A DNA stretch of 64,000 nucleotides from Nibribacter roseus (GCF_042662225.1 NZ_JBHSYQ010000003.1:806001-870000), one strand, 5' to 3'; counted from the stretch's first letter, positions 17,158 to 26,076 are shown. Numbers and translations are program-made. Notes: a model not told the origin generated them from the sequence alone.

Positions 17158-17401
17158 TTCGCCTATTTTTTTTAAAATATTGTTGATAAGTTCTTACAAA
17201 TCTAATAAAACCATAGAAAAGGAGCATTCCGCCTATTATAATTTTATACTGCTTTGGCAACGTCAACTGGTTTTCGCCTGCTAATAATACGTACAAACCA
17301 AAGCAAAAGTATATAAGCACTATAAACAGAGAGATATACTTCATGACGCTATTTTGCTGTTCTTTGGGGCGGCGTGGTTCGGGTCTTCTAGAGTAACTCA
17401 T
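17150..17401 (-). CDS. small two-helix membrane protein
   Basis: An 83-residue protein with a basic N-terminus (MSYSRRPEPRRPKEQQNSVM), hydrophobic segments at about 21-41 and 52-67, and a basic C-terminus (YFKKNRRND). Both ends should be cytoplasmic. I do not recognise a family. It overlaps the PstS-like gene by 8 nt, which supports real translation and coupling. It lies 129 nt downstream of tonB across a terminator, so it may have its own promoter. Confidence 0.7.
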   Translation of the reverse strand: MSYSRRPEPRRPKEQQNSVMKYISLFIVLIYFCFGLYVLLAGENQLTLPKQYKIIIGGMLLFYGFIRFVRTYQQYFKKNRRND

Positions 17402-17466
17402 GATATATGTGGCTTGGGGTAATCAATTGCTCCTATTCAGTAGACAGAGCAGGAGCAGATAAGAAA

Positions 17467-17513
17467 AAAACTCCGGAGACGGACCTTCTTTGAACGTCTA
17501 TCTCCGGAGTTTT
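17467..17513. terminator. hairpin after tonB
   Basis: Arms AAAACTCCGGAGA and TCTCCGGAGTTTT (13 bp) with a 21-nt loop. Flanking A-run and T-run make it functional in both directions. It lies 18 nt past the tonB stop codon on the reverse strand. Confidence 0.85.
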
Positions 17514-17530
17514 AAATAAAGTCAATGAGC

Positions 17531-18358
17531 TTACTTGATCACGATACGGTAAGGTACTGTGTATTTTACAGATACTTTACGACCATTCTGCTCACCAGGA
17601 TTCCATTTTGGCATGCTCTTGATAACCCGGATAGCTTCTTCATCTAAGCCATAACCAAGTTTCTTAAGCACCTCAATGTTGCTGATTTCACCAGTAGGAC
17701 CAACTACGAAAGAAAGTACTACTGTTCCTTCAGCACCGGCACGCTGCGCAGCAGACGGAATCCGGAATTTATCGCTGAGGTATTTGAACATGGCTGCTTG
17801 TCCACCAGGGAACTCAGGCATTTTCTCTACCGCAATGTAAACTTTTGGCTCTTCAAAAACTTCCTGTACTGGACCAACCGGACCTTTACCACCTTCAATA
17901 CCTTCTAGGGTAGGTGGTGCAGTTGGGTCACCTTTTACAGTTTCTGTTCCAGCATCAGTTTTCTGAAGCTCTTTTACATCCGGAATCTCTTCCTTCACCA
18001 CTTCTTCGTCCTTCTTCACTACCGGCGGGGTAAACTTTACAGTTGACCGTACGGGCGGTGGTGGTGGTGGTGCGTCTGGTGGTGGTGGTGGCGGTGGAAC
18101 AATTTTCTCTACGGAAGGCGGCGCTGCTAAGTCTACCACCTTTACCACTGGAGCTTTTATAACTTTTTCTTCGTCTTTGAACAAGCTTTGAATTAAAGGA
18201 ATGCTCAAGCCTAAAACAAAAAGTACAATGGCTGCAATGGTTGCTCGCGTTACGTGCTTATTATAAAGCTTGCGGAGCATGTAAGCACCATACTCTTTGT
18301 TACGGCCTTCAAAGACCATATCATCCAAAGAGGCGGTGGCTAAATATTTACTATCCAT
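17531..18358 (-). CDS. tonB: energy transducer TonB
   Basis: Transmits proton-motive force from ExbB/ExbD to outer-membrane TonB-dependent receptors. The 275 residues show a cytoplasmic N-terminus typical of Bacteroidota (MVFEGRNKEYGAYMLRKLYN, about 14-33), one transmembrane helix (about 38-60), a periplasm-spanning Pro-rich stretch (IVPPPPPPPDAPPPPPPVRS) and a C-terminal TonB domain (MPEFPGGQAAMFKYLSDKFR onward, ending KVSVKYTVPYRIVIK). It follows the second exbD by 3 nt, so exbB-exbD-exbD-tonB is one reverse operon. Confidence 0.96.
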   Translation of the reverse strand: MDSKYLATASLDDMVFEGRNKEYGAYMLRKLYNKHVTRATIAAIVLFVLGLSIPLIQSLFKDEEKVIKAPVVKVVDLAAPPSVEKIVPPPPPPPDAPPPPPPVRSTVKFTPPVVKKDEEVVKEEIPDVKELQKTDAGTETVKGDPTAPPTLEGIEGGKGPVGPVQEVFEEPKVYIAVEKMPEFPGGQAAMFKYLSDKFRIPSAAQRAGAEGTVVLSFVVGPTGEISNIEVLKKLGYGLDEEAIRVIKSMPKWNPGEQNGRKVSVKYTVPYRIVIK

Positions 18359-18361
18359 TTG

Positions 18362-18892
18362 CTATTCTCCTCCTTCTGCTTTTCTAAGTAAACCAGCGTC
18401 TGCGTTGTCAAGTTTCACCACAGCATATTTCTGTGTACCGGTAATGCTCATCTCGTCAAGAATATCAACAAGATTTTTGTATGTAGAGGTTTCATCCGCT
18501 TTTATAAGCACAACCAGGTTAGGGTTGGCACGGGTAGATTCTACTAACGTCTTTCTGATGCCGTTGGCTGACCAATCACTTTCTTCTACTTCAGGAATAG
18601 CGCCAACATTAGGCTGGTGCAAGCCACGGTAATAGAAAATACGGTTGTCTCCTCCAAGCAAAACAGTAAAAGCATTTGATGCTTTCAATTCATTTTGCTG
18701 GTCTTCTGTCTTTGGCTTCACCGGCATGTTGATTTCCATAACCTGCGGTTTGGCCAGTGTAGTGGTCATAACGAAGAAGGTAAGCAGTAGAAAGCCTAAG
18801 TCTACCAGTGGGGTCATGTCCACTTTGGTAGAGGCTTTTTTGGCCCGTTTTTTACCTCCTTCGTCGCCGCCTTGCGGTTGTATTTCTGCCAT
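18362..18892 (-). CDS. exbD: ExbD biopolymer transport protein, copy 2 in the operon
   Basis: A 176-residue ExbD/TolR family protein. A single transmembrane helix near residues 22-43 contains the channel Asp in VDMTPLVDLGFLLLTFFVMT. The periplasmic domain follows (PNLVVLIKADETSTYKNLVDILDEM). The N-terminus is Lys/Gly-rich and cytoplasmic. With ExbB it forms the proton channel that energises TonB. It begins 15 nt after the other exbD and ends 3 nt before tonB. Confidence 0.95.
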   Translation of the reverse strand: MAEIQPQGGDEGGKKRAKKASTKVDMTPLVDLGFLLLTFFVMTTTLAKPQVMEINMPVKPKTEDQQNELKASNAFTVLLGGDNRIFYYRGLHQPNVGAIPEVEESDWSANGIRKTLVESTRANPNLVVLIKADETSTYKNLVDILDEMSITGTQKYAVVKLDNADAGLLRKAEGGE

Positions 18893-18907
18893 TTTCTTAT
18901 CCTTTCG

Positions 18908-19513
18908 TTATAGGTTACGAGGTTTCGCTTCCATGTCTGTTACAAGATTAAAACGGTTGATGTTTTTATCTTGTAAGATGTCAATTACACGACCAGCAAC
19001 TGGATAACCTGCACTTCCGTCTCCTTTGATGGCTACTACAGACTGTGGATTAGCATAACGGGCTTGCAATACCCAATCACCTAATTCATTTCTGGCAGAA
19101 TCAATAGGAATACCCGGCTGCTGGAATCTTTTCTGTTCTTCGGCGCTCAGGTTCAAAAACGATTTAAGCTGCGAAATAGGAACTCCAAAGGAGCCAAGCG
19201 TAGCAAAAACTTGTCTTTCTTCTTCTGTGAAACCCACTCCATACTTAGAACTGATATTGTCTATCAGTCTCAGTTTAGTTTTTTTGTCGTCTACTCCAAA
19301 GAATACCCGCTCATCGTTACCAATACTAATAGTAATAACGTTAGCGTCTGGCATTTTGATTTCAGAGACCGAAGACGGCGTATCCACCACCAGCACTTCC
19401 TCTGGTGCGAACTTCGAAATAAGCATGAAGAACGTTACCAGAAGGAATGCCAAATCCACCATAGGAGTCATGTCCAGGGATGGAGAGGTTCTATGTATTT
19501 TTACTTTAGGCAT
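18908..19513 (-). CDS. exbD: ExbD biopolymer transport protein, copy 1 in the operon
   Basis: A 201-residue ExbD/TolR homologue with the helix and channel Asp in SLDMTPMVDLAFLLVTFFML (about 12-31) and the late periplasmic motif SVVAIKGDGSAGYPVAGRVID. Compared with its partner it has an insertion of about 50 residues in the periplasmic domain (SSKYGVGFTEEERQVFATLG and following), which is recurrent in Bacteroidota. Two unlike ExbD subunits probably assemble with one ExbB pentamer. Confidence 0.95.
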   Translation of the reverse strand: MPKVKIHRTSPSLDMTPMVDLAFLLVTFFMLISKFAPEEVLVVDTPSSVSEIKMPDANVITISIGNDERVFFGVDDKKTKLRLIDNISSKYGVGFTEEERQVFATLGSFGVPISQLKSFLNLSAEEQKRFQQPGIPIDSARNELGDWVLQARYANPQSVVAIKGDGSAGYPVAGRVIDILQDKNINRFNLVTDMEAKPRNL

Positions 19514-19539
19514 TTTAATTTCCTTCTAACAAGGTTCAA

Positions 19540-20394
19540 TTAAACAGTTCTGTTGTTGTCAGTGTGCTGAGCAGCATATGTTTGGATGATGCTGTAAGAA
19601 GCCTCATCAATGCTGTAAGTCAACGCGTCTATTTTGCTTGTAAAGAAGTTATAAGCAATAATAGCGATAGCAGATCCAGTTACACCAAGAGCCGTGTTGA
19701 TCAAGGCCTCAGAGATACCGTTTGCCAGCTGAGTTGCATCTGGAGCACCAGTTGCAGTTGCAAGGGCCGCGAATGCCTTAACCATACCCAATACTGTACC
19801 AATAAGACCTACCAGAGTAGAAACTGAGGCAATAGTAGATATGATTACCAGGTTTTTCTCAAGAATTGGCAATTCAAGGGCGGTAGCTTCTTCAATTTCT
19901 TTCTGAATAGCCAATATACGCTGATCCTTAGTCATGCCATGCTCGTTGTGCATTTCCTGGTACTTCAGCAAACCAGCTTTTACCACATTGCCTACTGATC
20001 CTTTTTGCTGATCACAGATAGCAATAGCGCCGTTTACATCACCCACGTTCATTTTCTGGCGTACGCTGCGTACAAACGCCTCTAAGCCTTTGCTTCCTTT
20101 TGCTTTGCTGATAGTTAAATAACGCTCAATAGAGAACGTGATAACCAAAATGTTAATAGCAATAAGAATAGGTACAATAAATCCACCTTTGTAAACCTGA
20201 CCCAAATAGTTGCCTGGTAGTGGGTGGTTAGCGTTGTCATTGCCTTCAAAGTTGGCGGGGTTACCCAAAATAAACATATAAATCAAAACAGCGGCTATAA
20301 GGGCCACCGGAATTACGATGCTTGCAAACATTGAGCCTGCTTTGCCTTCTTTCTTTACTGGTGTTGCAGATGCAGGTGCACTCTTTTTTTCCAT
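19540..20394 (-). CDS. exbB: ExbB/TolQ/MotA family proton channel
   Basis: A 284-residue protein, first gene of the reverse TonB operon. Hydrophobic segments lie at about 24-42, 70-92, 183-205 and 225-250. The family signature is in ILEKNLVIISTIASVSTLVG and LIGTVLGMVKAFAALATATG, the pore-lining helices that carry protons to ExbD. It is in the inner membrane. The upstream spacer of about 240 nt to divergent mazG is AT-rich and must hold its promoter; a near-match TATCTTTA is seen on the reverse strand at about 20475. Confidence 0.95.
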   Translation of the reverse strand: MEKKSAPASATPVKKEGKAGSMFASIVIPVALIAAVLIYMFILGNPANFEGNDNANHPLPGNYLGQVYKGGFIVPILIAINILVITFSIERYLTISKAKGSKGLEAFVRSVRQKMNVGDVNGAIAICDQQKGSVGNVVKAGLLKYQEMHNEHGMTKDQRILAIQKEIEEATALELPILEKNLVIISTIASVSTLVGLIGTVLGMVKAFAALATATGAPDATQLANGISEALINTALGVTGSAIAIIAYNFFTSKIDALTYSIDEASYSIIQTYAAQHTDNNRTV

Positions 20395-20633
20395 CGGTTC
20401 TAAAAATTTAGGTTTAGTTGTTGTGTTTGTTGTAAAAAAATAAATGGTTAAAAACTTAAATGCTCATTTTGTAAAGATAATTCCATTTTGGGACTAGCCA
20501 CCTGATTTTATTTTTACACTTTATGAGCAACGTAAATACAAGCCTAGGGATTTAAACGCATAAAATCAAATTTCATCTTAAAATTCATTAGAAAACTTTA
20601 ATTAGATATTGATATAGTTTAAAATTTACTAAT

Positions 20634-21443
20634 TCATAGTTTTTTGGCTTCATTCCAGTAGGCATCCATTTCTGCCAATGTCATCTCCTGTAAATTCTTG
20701 CCGTCTCTGCTGGAAGCCTGCTCCAAATATTGAAATCTTTTTATGAATTTCAAGTTTGTTTTTTCAAGCGCCTCTTCTGGGTTTAAATCCAGAAAGCGGG
20801 CAAAATTGATCAAACAGAAGAGTACATCGCCTAGTTCATCGGTGGCTTTTGCTTTGTCTTCTGCTGTCAATTCAGACTTATTGAATTCTGCTTTAAATTC
20901 ACTTAGCTCTTCTTCTACCTTTTCCCATACCTGTGATTGGTTCTCCCAATCAAATCCAACACCGCGGGCCTTTTCCTGAATGCGCATGGCTTTCACTAAA
21001 GAGGGGAGTGAAGCAGGAACGCCTGCCAGTACAGATTTATTGCCTTCTCTTAACTTCAGGCTTTCCCAATTTTTTTTAACTTCTTCCTCCGTGTCAGCTT
21101 TGGCTTCTCCGTATATATGCGGGTGCCGGAAAATCAGTTTGTCGCACTGCGCATTCAATACATCTGCTAAGTCAAAAGCACCTTGTTCTGCCGCTATCTT
21201 GGCGTAGAAAGTAAGGTGCAGCATGACATCGCCCAGTTCTTTCTTTATCTCGGGTAAATCTTCCTTTAAAATAGCGTCAGAAAGCTCATAGGTTTCCTCA
21301 ATGGTGAGGTGACGCAGGCTGGCCATGGTTTGCTTTCGGTCCCAAGGGCACTTTTCGCGCAACTCGTCCAGAATGTCCAGCAGCCGGTTAAAAGCTTCCA
21401 GTTGTGCTTTCCGGGGCTGGGGGGCTGCTGATTGGTTTTCCAT
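20634..21443 (-). CDS. mazG: nucleoside triphosphate pyrophosphohydrolase MazG
   Basis: Hydrolyses non-canonical or excess NTPs to NMP and pyrophosphate, a housecleaning role. The 269 residues contain two MazG domains. The first has LREKCPWDRKQTMASLRHLT and the metal-binding EETYEL...ELGDVMLHLTFYA; the second has EEELSEFKAEF...ATDELGDVLFCLINFARF with the same acidic pattern. A TAnnTTTG element (complement 21448-21455) lies only 5 nt before the ATG, which would give a leaderless message if used. Confidence 0.95.
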   Translation of the reverse strand: MENQSAAPQPRKAQLEAFNRLLDILDELREKCPWDRKQTMASLRHLTIEETYELSDAILKEDLPEIKKELGDVMLHLTFYAKIAAEQGAFDLADVLNAQCDKLIFRHPHIYGEAKADTEEEVKKNWESLKLREGNKSVLAGVPASLPSLVKAMRIQEKARGVGFDWENQSQVWEKVEEELSEFKAEFNKSELTAEDKAKATDELGDVLFCLINFARFLDLNPEEALEKTNLKFIKRFQYLEQASSRDGKNLQEMTLAEMDAYWNEAKKL

Positions 21444-21592
21444 TATGCAAAGATAAAGGGAATGTTAGTAAATCGATTGCATAGTTTCTTTTCTTAATAA
21501 ATTGGTAACAACAGTCTTGGTGTTTTTACCTCTAATTCTATTCACTAAGATTCTTTTTACGTAGTGGTGGAAGAGTGGCAAACCACCCTTTG

Positions 21593-21625
21593 TTGCAATA
21601 TATCATCCTGTTTTTACTAGTTTTG
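21593..21625 (+). promoter_or_regulatory. promoter of glmM
   Basis: TTG at 21593-21595, 22 nt spacer, then TAGTTTTG at 21618-21625. This fits the TTG/TAnnTTTG promoter known for the primary sigma factor of Bacteroidota. It is 20 nt before the GTG start. Confidence 0.5.
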
Positions 21626-21645
21626 TGTGATTAAAGAGAAGAAGC

Positions 21646-23040
21646 GTGGCATTAATAAAGTCTATTTCCGGAATTAGAGGTACTATTGGAGGTGAAGCTG
21701 GTCAAGGGCTTACCCCTGTAGATGTAGTAAAATTTACAGCCGCTTTTGGCTCTTGGGTGCAGCAAACCACCAACATCAATACTATAGTAATTGGTCGTGA
21801 TGCCCGCCTTTCTGGCGAGATGGTAAGCCGTTTGGTGGCGGCCACCCTGCAGGGCCTTGGCATTGATGTGATTGACCTTGGTTTGTCTACCACCCCAACG
21901 GTAGAGATGGCGGTACCTGCAAAAAAAGCAGGCGGTGGTATTATTCTCACGGCCAGCCATAACCCAAAGCAGTGGAATGCTTTAAAGCTCCTGAACCAAC
22001 ACGGTGAATTTATCAATGATGCCGAGGGTAAACTGGTACTGGAGATTGCTGAGCAGGAGTCTTTTCAGTTTGCCGAGGTGAATAAACTAGGCAAATACAG
22101 ACAGTCAGACAAGTTTCTGAAGAAGCATATAAAAGCCATTCTTGATTTGCCTTTGGTAGATGTGGAGGCCATAAAAGCCGCCAATTTTAAAGTAGTGGTA
22201 GACGCCGTGAACTCCAGCGGAGGTTTTGCGGTACCTATGCTTCTGGAAGAATTGGGCGTGAGCCAAATAGAGAAATTATACTGCGAGCCCGACGGTAATT
22301 TTGCCCATAACCCTGAGCCACTGCCTGAAAATTTAGGCGAGATTGCCCGCGTAATGGAGAAAGGCAGCTTCGATTTAGGTATTGTGGTTGACCCAGACGT
22401 AGACCGCCTTGCCTTGGTGAACGAAGATGGCAGCATGTTTGGTGAAGAGTACACCTTGGTTGCTGTAGCCGACTATGTGTTGAAAAACAATCCTGGCAAT
22501 ACCGTGTCTAACCTTTCTTCTACTCGTGCGCTGCGCGATGTGACAGAGAAAGCCGGCGGCACCTACTATGCCTCGGCGGTAGGAGAGGTGAACGTGGTAA
22601 ACATGATGAAAGCCCAGAACGCAGTCATTGGCGGCGAGGGCAACGGAGGTATTATTTACCCAGAGCTGCACTACGGACGTGATGCCTTGGTGGGCATTGC
22701 CCTGTTCCTGTCGCATTTGGCTAAATCTGGCCTGCGCATGTCTACCTTGCGTTCTAAATACCCTAGCTACTACATCTCAAAAAATAAAATTGAATTAACG
22801 CAGGGCATTGATGTAGACGCCATTCTGGAGAAGGTGCAGAAGCAGTATGCCAAGCAGCCTATCAATACCATTGACGGGGTTAAGATTGAGTTTGACAAAG
22901 AGTGGGTGCACCTGCGCAAATCTAACACAGAGCCAATCATCCGTATTTATGCTGAGTCAGACAGCCTCTCTACCGCTGACCATTTGGCTAATAAAATCAT
23001 TGGAGACATCAAGGAAATAATTTCCGATAAATCAGAATAG
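21646..23040 (+). CDS. glmM: phosphoglucosamine mutase
   Basis: Interconverts glucosamine 6-phosphate and glucosamine 1-phosphate on the way to UDP-GlcNAc. The 464 residues follow the alpha-D-phosphohexomutase plan: the phosphoserine loop LTASHNPKQW (Ser104), the metal site DPDVDRLALVNEDG (about 248-261), the sugar loop GGEGNGGIIYPE (about 325-336) and the phosphate loop KSNTEPIIRIYAES near the C-terminus. It begins with GTG at 21646, preceded by AGAGAAGAAG. A phosphomannomutase role cannot be fully excluded from sequence alone. Confidence 0.92.
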   Translation: MALIKSISGIRGTIGGEAGQGLTPVDVVKFTAAFGSWVQQTTNINTIVIGRDARLSGEMVSRLVAATLQGLGIDVIDLGLSTTPTVEMAVPAKKAGGGIILTASHNPKQWNALKLLNQHGEFINDAEGKLVLEIAEQESFQFAEVNKLGKYRQSDKFLKKHIKAILDLPLVDVEAIKAANFKVVVDAVNSSGGFAVPMLLEELGVSQIEKLYCEPDGNFAHNPEPLPENLGEIARVMEKGSFDLGIVVDPDVDRLALVNEDGSMFGEEYTLVAVADYVLKNNPGNTVSNLSSTRALRDVTEKAGGTYYASAVGEVNVVNMMKAQNAVIGGEGNGGIIYPELHYGRDALVGIALFLSHLAKSGLRMSTLRSKYPSYYISKNKIELTQGIDVDAILEKVQKQYAKQPINTIDGVKIEFDKEWVHLRKSNTEPIIRIYAESDSLSTADHLANKIIGDIKEIISDKSE

Positions 23041-23063
23041 TTGATTCTTCCTGATCACTTAAG

Positions 23064-23111
23064 AATTCTGTTTTAGGGCTACTTTTATAAAAGTAGCCCT
23101 AAAACAGAATT
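23064..23111. repeat. PAL36 copy 5 inside a 48-nt perfect palindrome
   Basis: The PAL36 core is 23070-23105, with arms GTTTTAGGGCTAC and GTAGCCCTAAAAC and centre TTTTATAAAA. Pairing is perfect and continues outward through AATTCT/AGAATT with no loop at all. It lies 23 nt after the glmM stop codon and probably terminates it. The inner GGGCTAC/GTAGCCC arm differs from the consensus on both sides in a compensating way. Confidence 0.9.
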
Positions 23112-23157
23112 TCTTTTTAAAGCCACGCCATACTAAAGCGGTTGACGGAAAATAACT

Positions 23158-23165
23158 TAATTTTG
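23158..23165 (+). promoter_or_regulatory. putative -7 element upstream of the cysteine desulfurase gene
   Basis: TAATTTTG matches TAnnTTTG, 81 nt before the ATG. The only nearby TTG (23142-23144) is 13 nt away, shorter than usual, so the call is tentative. Confidence 0.35.
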
Positions 23166-23246
23166 AACCCGAATCTGCTCAGATAAATCTGAAAGCTATG
23201 AACCGTATCTGTTTCACCTGTTGTTGTTGTAAAAACTAAGATTTCC

Positions 23247-24389
23247 ATGCGTGTATATTTAGACAATGCGGCCACCACCCCGCTAGACAAAGAAGTTTTT
23301 GAGGTTATGGCTCCCTTTATGCTGGAGCACTACGGAAACCCCTCTTCCATACACGCACACGGCAGGCAGGTACGAGCGGCCATAGAAGGCGCCCGAAAAA
23401 CAGTGGCAGGCCTGGTGAATGCCTCGCCCTCTGAAATTTTCTTTACCTCTGGCGGTACCGAGGCCGATAACCTGGCTATTATCAGCACCATCCGGAGCCT
23501 TGGTTTGAAGCACGCCATCACTTCGCCTTTGGAGCACCACGCGGTGCTGCATTCTTTGGAAGTGCTGGAGAAAAACGGTGAAATTGAGCTGGCCCTACTC
23601 AAGGTAGATAGCAAAGGCGTACTTGATTTAGAGCATCTGGAAGAGACGCTGGCTAATCAGCCGCGTACGTTTGTCTCTATCATGCACGCCAACAATGAAA
23701 TTGGTAACCTCAATGACATCCAAACCATAGCCGATATCTGCAAGAAACATAATGCGGTTTTCCACTCAGACACGGTGCAGACCATGGGCCACTACCGCCA
23801 CGATGTGCAGCAACTAGGTTTGAACTTCTTGGTAGGCTCGGCGCATAAATTCCATGGGCCCAAAGGCGTTGGTTTTATCTATGTAGATTCCTCAAATAAA
23901 ATTCATCCGTTAATTCAGGGTGGTTCTCAGGAGCGTAACATGAGGGGCGGCACCGAGAACGTGTACGGTATCATTGGCTTGGCCAAAGCCCTGGAGATAG
24001 CCTATCGCGACATGGATGAGCACCAACAGCACATCCAAAGTTTGAAAGACCGCATGCTTCATCAGCTGCGCGAGCAAATTGAAGATGTGCAGTTCAATGG
24101 CCTTTCCGCCGAAGCCGATAAGAGTCTTTACACCGTGCTAAACGTGTGTTTGCCGGCCTCAGAGATAAACGAAATGCTCCTCTTTAACCTAGACATTCAG
24201 AAAATCTCTGCCTCGGGCGGGAGCGCCTGCACCAGCGGCGTAGACTTAGGGTCTCACGTGCTGCGTGCTGTGGGCTCAGACATGAACCGCGGCAATGTGC
24301 GCTTCTCGTTCAGCAAGTACAACACCCCTGAAGAAATTGATTATACCGTGGCTGCTTTGGCTAAACTTTACCAGAAAGAAACGGCCTAA
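23247..24389 (+). CDS. cysteine desulfurase, NifS/IscS type
   Basis: A 380-residue PLP enzyme that takes sulfur from cysteine for iron-sulfur clusters or tRNA thiolation. MRVYLDNAATTPLDKEVFEVM is the family start; HSDTVQTMGHYRHDV contains a cofactor-contacting segment; the PLP lysine is in GSAHKFHGPKGVG (about 202); and the mobile-loop persulfide Cys is in SASGGSACTSGVDLGSHVL (about 328). SGG and SACTSG without a long insertion point to the NifS/IscS class instead of SufS. No IscU or other cluster gene is adjacent, so the partner is unknown. Confidence 0.94.
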   Translation: MRVYLDNAATTPLDKEVFEVMAPFMLEHYGNPSSIHAHGRQVRAAIEGARKTVAGLVNASPSEIFFTSGGTEADNLAIISTIRSLGLKHAITSPLEHHAVLHSLEVLEKNGEIELALLKVDSKGVLDLEHLEETLANQPRTFVSIMHANNEIGNLNDIQTIADICKKHNAVFHSDTVQTMGHYRHDVQQLGLNFLVGSAHKFHGPKGVGFIYVDSSNKIHPLIQGGSQERNMRGGTENVYGIIGLAKALEIAYRDMDEHQQHIQSLKDRMLHQLREQIEDVQFNGLSAEADKSLYTVLNVCLPASEINEMLLFNLDIQKISASGGSACTSGVDLGSHVLRAVGSDMNRGNVRFSFSKYNTPEEIDYTVAALAKLYQKETA

Positions 24390-24407
24390 TATTTTATCAG
24401 AATTATA

Positions 24408-24875
24408 GTGACAATTCCCCTTGAACCATGGCTTCAGCAAACGGCGCTGGAGCTGGAAAACCGTTCTCAGTTATACAAAGAGCAGGAGCTTAAAAACTAT
24501 TTCGTGCCTTTCCTCCGGAATCTGCTGACTAAGCTTCCCTCACTACCCGCCTCTGACCAGGAGCTTGTCAGCCTGCAGCAGAAAATTGAGGAATTGGTAA
24601 GTTTGATACCGCCCACGTACGATGTGAAAAGCAAGGAATACCGAGTGTACCTGAGTAAAGTAGATTCTCTGAAAAGCAAACTGAAGGAGCGCTTCAAATT
24701 GGTAAGGAAGGGACATTATAAAACTATCTGGCTTCCGCTTGGTATTGCCATTGGATTGCCCTGGGGAGCAGCATTCAAAAACATTGCTATGGGTATTCCC
24801 ATTGGGCTTTGTTTGGGGTTGTTTATAGGTAGCTACCTAGACAGCAAAGCCGAAAAAGAAGGCCGCGTCATTTAA
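24408..24875 (+). CDS. hypothetical protein with coiled coil and two C-terminal membrane helices
   Basis: A 155-residue protein I cannot assign. Residues 1-100 are charged and helical (KIEELVSLIPP, LSKVDSLKSKLKERFK). Residues about 106-124 and 125-145 form a Gly-rich hydrophobic hairpin (LPLGIAIGLPWGAAF, MGIPIGLCLGLFIGSYL) ending in a charged tail. It uses a GTG start 18 nt after the cysteine desulfurase stop codon, so the two are probably co-transcribed. It is followed by PAL36 copy 6. Confidence 0.7.
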   Translation: MTIPLEPWLQQTALELENRSQLYKEQELKNYFVPFLRNLLTKLPSLPASDQELVSLQQKIEELVSLIPPTYDVKSKEYRVYLSKVDSLKSKLKERFKLVRKGHYKTIWLPLGIAIGLPWGAAFKNIAMGIPIGLCLGLFIGSYLDSKAEKEGRVI

Positions 24876-24901
24876 TCTACTACTGTTGATGATTAGTAAA
24901 G

Positions 24902-24951
24902 AAAGCCTGTTTTGGGGCTGTTTTTAGAAAAACAGCCCCAAAACAGGCTTT
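24902..24951. repeat. PAL36 copy 6 with extended perfect stem
   Basis: Core 24909-24944 with arms GTTTTGGGGCTG and CAGCCCCAAAAC and a two-base AG loop between T5 and A5. Pairing continues through AAAGCCT/AGGCTTT and is followed by more T, so it has all features of an intrinsic terminator for the upstream gene. Confidence 0.9.
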
Positions 24952-24990
24952 TTAGTTGCCGGTGTAGCTGAATATCAAGGAGTCTCGTAG

Positions 24991-24998
24991 TAGCTTTG
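24991..24998 (+). promoter_or_regulatory. putative -7 element of tsaC
   Basis: TAGCTTTG, a TAnnTTTG match, 19 nt before the ATG. No TTG at the proper distance was seen. Confidence 0.4.
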
Positions 24999-25017
24999 CA
25001 AAATAGTTAGTTTAGAA

Positions 25018-25986
25018 ATGGCAGACATTGGCAAAAACCTACAACGGGCAGCCGCATATTTAACCCAAGGCGATTTAGTCGCCATACCCACTGAAACCGT
25101 GTATGGTTTAGCAGCCAACGCCTTTGATGAGGCTGCCGTGGTCAAGATATTTGAGGCGAAGCAGCGCCCGGCGTTTGACCCGCTCATTGTGCACACACAT
25201 TCCATAGAGGAAGTCACTAACATTGCGCGCGAAGTACCTGATGTAGCCTACCAGCTAGCTGAAAAGTTTATGCCTGGGCCCCTCACGCTCATTTTGCCCA
25301 AAGCCGAACGCATTCCGTTGCTCGTTACCTCCGGCCACAACAGTGTGGGCGTACGCATACCTCGGCACCCGCTCACGCTGGAGCTGCTGCGTCAATTGCC
25401 TTTCCCGCTGGCGGCCCCCAGTGCCAATCCTTTCGGGTACGTAAGCCCTACTTCTGCGCAGCATGTGCAAGACCAGTTAGGAGGGCGGCTACCTTATATT
25501 TTAGACGGCGGTGAGTGCCAGATAGGGCTGGAATCTACCATTCTGCGGTTAAATGGAGATGAGGTGGAAGTGTTGCGCTTAGGCGGTTTGGCGCTGGAGG
25601 AATTGGCCGAGGTGATACAGGTATCTGAAGCAAAAATCAGGACGTCATCTTCAAACCCGACTGCCCCCGGCATGCTCAGCAGCCACTACGCCCCCCGTAG
25701 AAGAGTGCTGCTCGGGAGCATTGAAACCGACTTGCCTAATTTTGATGCCGCACGCGTAGGTATTATTTCCTTGCAGAAGCTGTTCCCATCAGTGCCGCTG
25801 GAACATCAAATCCAACTTTCCGCCACCGGTAATGTAAACGAAGCTGCCAAAAACCTCTTCTCCGCCCTCCGCTACTTAGATAGTCAAAACATAGACTTCA
25901 TTCTTGCGGAACCTATGCCCAAACAAGGCCTGGGCCGCGCCATCAACGACCGGCTGCAACGGGCAAGTTTTCAGGCAGAAGAATAA
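25018..25986 (+). CDS. tsaC: L-threonylcarbamoyladenylate synthase (Sua5/YwlC type)
   Basis: Makes threonylcarbamoyl-AMP from threonine, bicarbonate and ATP for the t6A37 modification of ANN-decoding tRNAs. The 322-residue length indicates the two-domain Sua5 form: a YrdC domain with PTETVYGLAANAFDE (about 25-39), FEAKQRPAFDPLIVH and PLAAPSANPFGYVSPTS, then a linker with APGMLSSHYAPRRR (about 218-231) and a Rossmann-like Sua5 domain to the end. The conserved KxRP-type lysine/arginine site is visible as AKQRP. Confidence 0.94.
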   Translation: MADIGKNLQRAAAYLTQGDLVAIPTETVYGLAANAFDEAAVVKIFEAKQRPAFDPLIVHTHSIEEVTNIAREVPDVAYQLAEKFMPGPLTLILPKAERIPLLVTSGHNSVGVRIPRHPLTLELLRQLPFPLAAPSANPFGYVSPTSAQHVQDQLGGRLPYILDGGECQIGLESTILRLNGDEVEVLRLGGLALEELAEVIQVSEAKIRTSSSNPTAPGMLSSHYAPRRRVLLGSIETDLPNFDAARVGIISLQKLFPSVPLEHQIQLSATGNVNEAAKNLFSALRYLDSQNIDFILAEPMPKQGLGRAINDRLQRASFQAEE

Positions 25987-26042
25987 AGCTTCTGGTCTAA
26001 ACCTATGTTGAAAACTTCAGCCCCAGATACATCGTCGCAGTT

Positions 26043-26076
26043 CCTTCTCCCTCAGGGAGAAGGTTAGGATGAGGGG
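26043..26076. repeat. family D repeat, copy 1
   Basis: A CCTTCTCCCTCAGGGAGAAGG palindrome-type element (in two parts CCTTCTCCCT and AGGGAGAAGG) followed by TTAGGATGAGGGG. The second copy at 60521-60555 is nearly identical. It is 56 nt past the tsaC stop codon and directly abuts a truncated PAL36. Confidence 0.8.
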
